Positions 4,676-8,896 of a stretch of DNA of 8,896 nt are shown piece after piece. The number at the start of each line of letters is the position of its first letter. Position 1 is the stretch's first letter. The position numbers and the translations under genes were made by a program. Source of the stretch: Chloroflexi bacterium 13_1_40CM_68_21 (GTDB lineage Bacteria > Chloroflexota > Limnocylindria > P2-11E); contig MNEO01000045.1 of assembly GCA_001917735.1 (NCBI GenBank), positions 3,462 through 12,357 of the forward strand, in the 5' to 3' direction. A model generated the notes under the pieces. That model worked only from the letters and a program-made list of their open reading frames with translations. It was not told the origin of the DNA and did no database searches.

Positions 4676-5821
4676 CTAGGTGTCCGCAAGCAGCCCCTGC
4701 GCAATGACCATGCGCTGGATCTCGCTCGTGCCCTCGTAAATCCGGTAGATACGGGCGTCGCGGTAGGCGCGCTCGATCCAGAGCTCGCGCATGTACCCCA
4801 TACCGCCGTGGATCTGGAGTGTGGCGTCCGCGATGCGGCCGAGCGCCTCGGTCGCGAAGAGCTTCGCCATCGACGCGCGGTCGCTCACGCGCTCGCCGCG
4901 ATCGGCGCGAGCTGCCGCGTCGTACACCATGAGCCGCGCCGCGTGGATCTCGGTCGCGGCATCCGCGAGCATCCACTGGATCGCCTGGTTCGCGCCGATC
5001 GGTCTTCCGAACTGCGTGCGCGTCTTCGCGTGCGCGACCGACGCCTCGAGGAGGTGCTGCGCCGCGCCGACCGCGTGTGCCGCCAGGCCCATGCGGCCGT
5101 AGTCGAGCGTCGCGAGCGCCACAGCGAAACCCTTGCCTTCGTCGCCGACGCGCTGCGCCGCGGGGACGCGCAACTCGTGGAAGTAGAGCTGCGCGGTGGT
5201 CGAGCCGTGGAGGCCCATTTTCGGATCGTTCGCTCCGACCTCGAGACCCTTGGTCCCGCGCTCGACGACGAATGCGGTGATCGCCTTCGAGCCCATCTTG
5301 GGGTCGAGCGTGGCGAAGATGACGAAGACGTCCGCGATCGGCGCGTTGGTGATGAAGGTCTTCGCGCCGTCGATCACGTACCACGCACCATCGCGCCGCG
5401 CCGTCGTCCTGAGACTCGCGGCGTCGCTTCCGGCGCCCGGCTCGGAGAGCCCGTACGCGCCGATCTTCCGCGCGGCGAGCAGATCCGGCAGATAACGCGT
5501 GCGGACCGCGTCAGGGCCACCGATGTCGATCGCGGTGCCGCAGAGGCCGGCGGATCCACCGATCACGTTCCAGAGCGACGCGTTCGTTCGCGCGAGCTGC
5601 TCCACCGCGACGCAGTAGCCAAGCTTGCCGAAACCCTGACCACCCGCCTCCTCGCGAAAGCCGAGTCCAAAGAGGCCCATGCCGGCCATCGCATCGATCA
5701 CCGCGCGCGGGATCTCGTCCTTCTCCTCGATCTCGCGCTCGATCGGAGCCAGTCGCTCGTCCACGAACTGCCGCACCGAGCGCTGGAGCAGCTGGAGCTC
5801 CTCGGGTAGGGCGGTGTTCAA
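4676..5821 (-). CDS. Acyl-CoA dehydrogenase
   Basis: A 381-residue FAD-dependent acyl-CoA dehydrogenase, the usual size, which oxidises an acyl-CoA to the trans-2-enoyl-CoA and passes electrons to ETF. The N-terminal helical domain covers about 1-115. Signature 1, YGLSEPGAGSDAA, is at 123-135 and FITNAP at 156-161. The C-terminal helical domain has QFGRPIGANQAIQ at 270-282 and signature 2 QIHGGMGYMRELWIERAYRD at 336-355. Glu363 in YEGTSEIQ is in the position of the catalytic base of short- and medium-chain enzymes. The start is TTG 5821, which overlaps the thioesterase stop as TTGA; AAAGG lies directly before it, so coupling probably drives initiation. Longer in-frame starts would run through the thioesterase gene. 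Chain-length or branched-chain preference cannot be read from the sequence. Confidence 0.93.
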   Translation of the reverse strand: MNTALPEELQLLQRSVRQFVDERLAPIEREIEEKDEIPRAVIDAMAGMGLFGLGFREEAGGQGFGKLGYCVAVEQLARTNASLWNVIGGSAGLCGTAIDIGGPDAVRTRYLPDLLAARKIGAYGLSEPGAGSDAASLRTTARRDGAWYVIDGAKTFITNAPIADVFVIFATLDPKMGSKAITAFVVERGTKGLEVGANDPKMGLHGSTTAQLYFHELRVPAAQRVGDEGKGFAVALATLDYGRMGLAAHAVGAAQHLLEASVAHAKTRTQFGRPIGANQAIQWMLADAATEIHAARLMVYDAAARADRGERVSDRASMAKLFATEALGRIADATLQIHGGMGYMRELWIERAYRDARIYRIYEGTSEIQRMVIAQGLLADT

Positions 5822-6261
5822 CCTTTCATCGCGGGGGGCTGGCCCCCGTCCCCCCTCGCGGCCGCCAATGTTTCCCGCATCGCTTTGGGAATCCGCGTGA
5901 CCCGCCCCGTCGATCGGTCGAGCATCACCTGGATGGTCGAGGCGTCCGCGCAATGCGTGCCATCGGCGCGATCGATCGCGTACTCGAAAGCCCAGGACGA
6001 GTGGCGGATCTCACCGACGCGCACCTTGATGTCGTATTCGTCGTCGAAGCGCAGCGGCGCGTGATAGCGGACGCGCGCCTCGCCGATCGTGAAGTCCACG
6101 CCGTGCGCCACGAGATCGCGCTCGTAGACGACACCGAGCTCGCGCAGATACGCGACGCGTCCGACCTCGGCGAACACGAGGTAATTCGCGTAGTACACGA
6201 CACCTTGCAGATCCGTTTCGCCGAAGCGCACCCGCTGGCGATGCGCGAATGGGAAATCCAC
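5818..6261 (-). CDS. YbgC/4HBT-family acyl-CoA thioesterase
   Basis: A 147-residue single hotdog-fold protein that probably hydrolyses an acyl-CoA to free acid and CoA in the cytoplasm. The N-terminal motif VRFGETDLQGVVYYANYLVF (11-30) carries the catalytic Asp17 of the YbgC/4-hydroxybenzoyl-CoA thioesterase group. This is followed by the long hotdog helix (EVGRVAYLRELG) and the strands VRYHAPLRFDDEYDIKVRV and SSWAFEYAI. Homology begins right at GTG 6261 (MDFPFAHRQRVRF); no ATG is near and no ribosome binding site is clear. The C-terminal 15 residues are Gly/Pro-rich and not part of the fold. It overlaps the acyl-CoA dehydrogenase by four bases, so both probably act on the same acyl-CoA pool. 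The upstream gene is divergent, across only 52 bases. Confidence 0.88.
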   Translation of the reverse strand: MDFPFAHRQRVRFGETDLQGVVYYANYLVFAEVGRVAYLRELGVVYERDLVAHGVDFTIGEARVRYHAPLRFDDEYDIKVRVGEIRHSSWAFEYAIDRADGTHCADASTIQVMLDRSTGRVTRIPKAMRETLAAARGDGGQPPAMKG

Positions 6262-6270
6262 GGCCGCTTG

Positions 6271-6307
6271 GCAGGGTAACGATTTGGCATGCCACCTGCT
6301 GCCCTGC
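6271..6307. promoter_or_regulatory. Nested dyad in the thioesterase-yggT divergent gap
   Basis: A 10-bp perfect palindrome, TGGCATGCCA (6285-6294), is flanked by arms GCAGGG (6271-6276) and CCCTGC (6302-6307) with almost the same centre (spacers of 8 and 7 bases). It fills most of the 52-base gap between two divergent genes, the usual place for a shared operator. No convincing -10/-35 pair is visible. The element could serve either gene or both. Confidence 0.35.
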
Positions 6308-6313
6308 TGGAGC

Positions 6314-6736
6314 ATGGCTACATCGGCACCACACGACCACGACTCCACCGAGCGCGTAGAACGGAACGAGCGCGAGCGCATCATCGAACGGCCCGCAGCC
6401 GCTTCGAACGTGAACGTGGGTCCGACGACCGTCGCGACCACAAGCACGGTCTGGACCGTGACGCGCGTCGTCACCCTCGTGTTCACGGTGCTCGAGGTCT
6501 TACTGCTGATCCGCTTCATCCTCAAGCTCACGGGCGCGAACGCGAATCAGCCCCTGGTCTCGGGCCTTTACGGGGTCACGGAGCCCCTCGTGCGGCCCTT
6601 CCAGGGCATCTTCCCCGAACCTGCGGGGCCCCCGGTGCTCGATCTCGCGGCGCTCCTCGCGGTCGTGTTCTTCGTCCTCATCGCGGCGCTGGTCGTCGCG
6701 CTCGTCCGCGCGATCACGTCCGCGCGAGCCTCCTGA
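6314..6736 (+). CDS. YggT-family integral membrane protein
   Basis: A 140-residue inner-membrane protein. Residues 1-45 are hydrophilic and rich in Asp, Glu and Arg (HDHDSTERVERNERERIIER). Membrane segment 1 is about 46-70 (VTRVVTLVFTVLEVLLLIRF) and segment 2 about 108-133. Between them lies the YggT hallmark, FILKLTGAN...TEPLVRPFQGIFP. YggT proteins (PF02325) are small, widespread and poorly understood, and are linked in some bacteria to division or stress and osmotic phenotypes. Two segments are present here, where E. coli YggT has two such domains. ATG 6314 is chosen over TTG 6284; GGAG lies almost against the ATG, so the ribosome binding site is poor. Its 3' end overlaps the opposing livM by 23 bases. 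Confidence 0.85.
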   Translation: MATSAPHDHDSTERVERNERERIIERPAAASNVNVGPTTVATTSTVWTVTRVVTLVFTVLEVLLLIRFILKLTGANANQPLVSGLYGVTEPLVRPFQGIFPEPAGPPVLDLAALLAVVFFVLIAALVVALVRAITSARAS

Positions 6737-7658
6737 CGGCACGCGCGGGCAGCACGGCGAGGCTTCGCCACAGGCCGCGACGGAAGCCGAGGACGATCGC
6801 GATGAGGATCGCGCCGGTGACCGCGTCCGAGGCCTCGGTCACGCTCGAGAGCTGGTCGCGCAGGAAGAGGACGATCGCGGCCCCGAGCAGGCTGCCCCAG
6901 AGGGTTCCCGTGCCGCCGAGGACGACCATGAGGACCACCGTACCGGAGGTCGTCCAATGGAGGAGATCGAGCGACGCGAAGCCGTGTCCGATCGCGTAGA
7001 GCGATCCGGCCAGCCCGGCGACGCCGGCCGAGAGGACGAAGGCGAGGAGCTTGTAGCGGGGCGTCGGATATCCGAGGGCCTGCGCACGCGCCTCGTTGTC
7101 GCGGATCGCGGCGAGGACGTGGCCGAACGGTGAGCGCGTGATGCGAAACACCGCGAAGTAGCCGAAGAGCACGAGCGGCAGGGCGGCGTAATAGAAATCC
7201 CCCGGACGGCTGACGCTGACACCCCAGAGCAGGCGTGGGACACCCTGAACGCCATTCTCTCCGCCGGTCACACCGCGCAGCTCGTTCACGAGGTAGAAGA
7301 GCATCTGGGCGAACGCGAGCGTCACCATCGCGAAGTAGATCCCTCGCCGCCGGATGGACAGATAGCCGACCGGGACCGCGAGCGCCATCGCCGCGGTGAC
7401 CCCGGCGAGCGCGGCGAGCGGAAACGCGAGCCGGAGGTCGCGCGCGAGCAGCGAAGCGACGTAGGCAGCGCCTCCCCAGAACGCAGCGTGACCGAAGGAG
7501 AGCAGGCCGACGTAGCCGACGAGGAGGTCGACCGACATCGCGAAGAGGGCCCAGAGCAGGATGTCGAGCGCGAGCACCGAGTAGATGACGCGCGGCAGCG
7601 CGAGCGCGACGACCAACCCGGCGACCACCAGGGCGATACGCAGCGAGCGACGGCTCAT
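6714..7658 (-). CDS. livM: Branched-chain amino acid-type ABC transporter permease, LivM
   Basis: A 314-residue polytopic inner-membrane protein with about 8-10 hydrophobic segments. It pairs with LivH to form the pore of a hydrophobic amino acid uptake (HAAT) importer. Family hallmarks: LVGYVGLLSFGHAAFWGGAAY near residue 50, the cytoplasmic ATPase-coupling loop AAIRDNEARAQALGYP near 180, followed by LLAFVLSAGVAGLAGSLYA, and LGGTGTLWGSLLGAA near 250. The ATG overlaps the livH TGA as ATGA (7655-7658). It is the last gene of this strand's run and overlaps yggT tail to tail by 23 bases, so no livG or livF follows. The ATPases must lie upstream of livK or elsewhere. The substrate may be amino acids, amides or urea; LivM alone does not tell. 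Confidence 0.93.
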   Translation of the reverse strand: MSRRSLRIALVVAGLVVALALPRVIYSVLALDILLWALFAMSVDLLVGYVGLLSFGHAAFWGGAAYVASLLARDLRLAFPLAALAGVTAAMALAVPVGYLSIRRRGIYFAMVTLAFAQMLFYLVNELRGVTGGENGVQGVPRLLWGVSVSRPGDFYYAALPLVLFGYFAVFRITRSPFGHVLAAIRDNEARAQALGYPTPRYKLLAFVLSAGVAGLAGSLYAIGHGFASLDLLHWTTSGTVVLMVVLGGTGTLWGSLLGAAIVLFLRDQLSSVTEASDAVTGAILIAIVLGFRRGLWRSLAVLPARAVRRLART

Positions 7659-8530
7659 CGCGCCTCGAGCGAGCCGAAGAGACCGGCGGGACGTACGAGG
7701 AGGACGACCGCCATCAACGCGAACACGAGGACGTTCTCGAGGGCGGGATTGACGATCGCTCCCAGGCTCGCGAGCACGCCGACGGCGAATCCAGCCACCA
7801 CCGCGCCGGCGATCGACCCCATACCGCCGATGACGACGACCGCGAACGTGAGGATCACCGGCTCGGAACCCATCGTCGGCGACACGTTGCGCATCGGTGC
7901 GGCCAGCACGCCGGCGAGCCCCGCGAGGGCGATCCCGAACGCGAACGTCCCTGTGACCCAGCGATCCACGCTGATGCCGAGCGCCCGCGTCAGATCACGC
8001 CGCTCGATCGAGGCACGCACGACCATCCCGAGCCGGGTCCGCTCGATCGCGTACCACACCGCCACGCAGACCGCGAGGGAGAAGGCGATGACGAAGAGGC
8101 GGTACGCGGGATACGCGATCAGACCGAGGGAGAGCGACCCGCCGAGCTCCGCGGGGGTCGCGTACGGCTGACCCTGCAGGCCGAAACGGACGCGCATTCC
8201 GTCCTGGATGAGAAGGGTCAGGCCGAAGGTCAGGAGAAAGCCGTACAGCGGATCGAGACCGTAGAGCCGGTGCAGGAGCAGCCGTTCCACGATGATTCCA
8301 ACGAGCGCGACGCCCGCCGGCGCGAGGACGAGCGCCGGCCAGAAGCCGACGCCCAGGTCGAGCTGCAAGAGGTACGCGGCGAACGCGCCGAGCATGTAGA
8401 AGGCCCCGTGCGCGAAGTTGACGACACGAAGCATGCCGAAGATGACCGCGAGGCCAAGCGAGAGCAGCGCGTAGAACGCCCCGTTGACGAGGCCATTGAA
8501 GACCTGAAGAGTCGCGTAGCCGAGATCCAT
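7655..8530 (-). CDS. livH: Branched-chain amino acid-type ABC transporter permease, LivH
   Basis: A 291-residue polytopic permease, the usual LivH length. Family features in order: LQVFNGLVNGAFYALLSLGLAVIF at the N-terminus, MLRVVNFAHGAFYMLGAFAAY, the coupling loop VVRASIERRDLTRALGI near residue 195, then GIALAGLAGVLAAPM, VVVIGGMGSIAGAVVAGFAVG and a terminal VLLVRPAGLFG. ATG 8530 is chosen because family homology begins at MDLGYATLQ. An in-frame GTG at 8569 would add 13 residues but lies inside the hairpin at 8544-8572. No clear ribosome binding site is present. It lies 52 bases after livK and overlaps livM by four bases. Confidence 0.93.
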   Translation of the reverse strand: MDLGYATLQVFNGLVNGAFYALLSLGLAVIFGMLRVVNFAHGAFYMLGAFAAYLLQLDLGVGFWPALVLAPAGVALVGIIVERLLLHRLYGLDPLYGFLLTFGLTLLIQDGMRVRFGLQGQPYATPAELGGSLSLGLIAYPAYRLFVIAFSLAVCVAVWYAIERTRLGMVVRASIERRDLTRALGISVDRWVTGTFAFGIALAGLAGVLAAPMRNVSPTMGSEPVILTFAVVVIGGMGSIAGAVVAGFAVGVLASLGAIVNPALENVLVFALMAVVLLVRPAGLFGSLEAR

Positions 8531-8543
8531 CGACTTGATGATC

Positions 8544-8572
8544 GAGGTGCGGCGCAGCTCGCGCCGCACCTC
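8544..8572 (-). promoter_or_regulatory. Strong hairpin between livK and livH
   Basis: A perfect 12-bp inverted repeat (GAGGTGCGGCGC and GCGCCGCACCTC) around a 5-base loop lies 10 bases after the livK stop and 13 bases before the livH ATG. There is no T-run on either side, so it is not a standard intrinsic terminator. Stable hairpins after a binding-protein gene often protect the upstream mRNA or cause partial termination, giving more binding protein than permease. That role here is inferred from position and stem strength. Confidence 0.65.
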
Positions 8573-8582
8573 TCACTCTGCG

Positions 8583-8896
8583 CTACTTAGGCATCTGGCA
8601 GCCGGTCTCGGACAGCGGGCGCGAGACCTGGTCTGCCTTGAGGGTGCCCAGGACCTTCGAGTAGTCGAACTTCTCCTTTACGTCGGCCGCCGGCTTCACC
8701 TGCGCGAGGAGGGCGTCGTGCTGCACCCAGTGGTCCTCGGGGCGGATGTAGCCGTTGCGGATGAAGAAGTCGTTGAACTTGTAGCCCTCGAGCTGCTTGA
8801 TGACGGCATCCGGGTCGTCCGTGCCGGCTCTGCGGATGGCGTCCAGGTACTGCCACGCCGCCGAATAGTTCCCGGCGTGGGCGAAGGTCGGCCGGA
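8583..8896 (-). CDS. livK: ABC transporter substrate-binding protein, LivK-like (C-terminal part)
   Basis: The last 104 codons of a gene that continues beyond the window edge, ending in TAG at 8583-8585. The visible sequence includes HAGNYSAAWQYLDAIRRAGT, VIKQLEGYKFNDFFIRNGYI, RPEDHWVQHDALLAQVKP and a tail ending ETGCQMPK. This is typical of the C-terminal lobe of periplasmic-binding-protein type 1 (Peripla_BP_6) proteins of branched-chain amino acid importers. The lone Cys near the end is common in one subgroup. The signal peptide and ligand pocket are outside the window. It is the first visible gene of a livK-livH-livM run, so it is the extracytoplasmic receptor of that importer; the ligand is unknown. 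Confidence 0.88.
   Translation of the reverse strand, partial: RPTFAHAGNYSAAWQYLDAIRRAGTDDPDAVIKQLEGYKFNDFFIRNGYIRPEDHWVQHDALLAQVKPAADVKEKFDYSKVLGTLKADQVSRPLSETGCQMPK

Noticed and set aside
5822..5953. Upstream extension of the acyl-CoA dehydrogenase to an in-frame start at 5953
   Set aside because: The added 44 residues (Gly/Arg/Pro-rich) are the antiframe of the thioesterase gene. TTG 5821 gives the normal family length.
6262..6531. Upstream extension of the thioesterase to 6531
   Set aside because: It would run through the divergent yggT gene, and the added residues are Ser/Arg/Thr-rich shadow sequence; hotdog homology begins at GTG 6261.
8587..8856. 89-codon open frame on the - strand overlapping the livK end
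   Set aside because: It is a shadow; the livK frame in the same place shows clear binding-protein sequence to its stop at 8583.
1..8896. Defence system, prophage, transposon or CRISPR array
   Set aside because: No transposase, integrase, phage, nuclease-toxin or repeat-spacer pattern was seen on either strand; all larger ORFs fit housekeeping or metabolic families.

Overview
The window is gene-dense, GC-rich bacterial chromosome, and most codons end in G or C. It has no rRNA, tRNA, CRISPR array, insertion sequence or phage gene, and no gene-free stretch longer than about 120 bases. Neighbouring genes often overlap by 1 to 4 bases (TGATG, ATGA, TTGA junctions), and two convergent pairs share bases of their stop codons. 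The gene set (acyl-CoA dehydrogenases, a FabG-like reductase, isocitrate lyase, methylglyoxal synthase, Liv-type ABC permeases, YggT) suggests a free-living heterotroph using fatty acids and amino acids. A high-GC lineage such as Chloroflexota or a relative is a guess from protein flavour, with low confidence.

Layout, left to right. Positions 1-1570 (+ strand): the tail of a probable acyl-CoA dehydrogenase, a 100-residue protein resembling the PCP_red domain, a FabG-like SDR, and after a 76-base gap a methylglyoxal synthase. Positions 1567-2878 (- strand): a short operon of a previously hidden 46-codon ORF with a Cys-rich tail, an isocitrate lyase-family gene with a broken N-terminus, and a 44-codon ORF. 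Positions 2973-3857 (+): a LysR regulator divergent from that operon, with an AT-rich dyad between them. Positions 3854-6261 (-): a YbgC-like thioesterase, an acyl-CoA dehydrogenase and a TPR-like protein, with a cluster of DnaA-box-like 9-mers around the ambiguous start of the TPR gene. Positions 6314-6736 (+): a YggT-family membrane protein. Positions 6714-8896 (-): livK (partial), livH and livM of a branched-chain amino acid type ABC importer, with a strong hairpin between livK and livH. The ATPase genes livG and livF are not in the window.

Possible joint function (inference): the dehydrogenases, SDR and thioesterase act on acyl-CoAs, isocitrate lyase would feed acetyl-CoA into the glyoxylate shunt under LysR control, and the Liv system imports amino acids. 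The observations most worth following are the 46-aa ORF ahead of isocitrate lyase, the apparent internal deletion and frameshift in isocitrate lyase, the DnaA-box cluster, the livK-livH hairpin, and the altered phosphate loop of methylglyoxal synthase.
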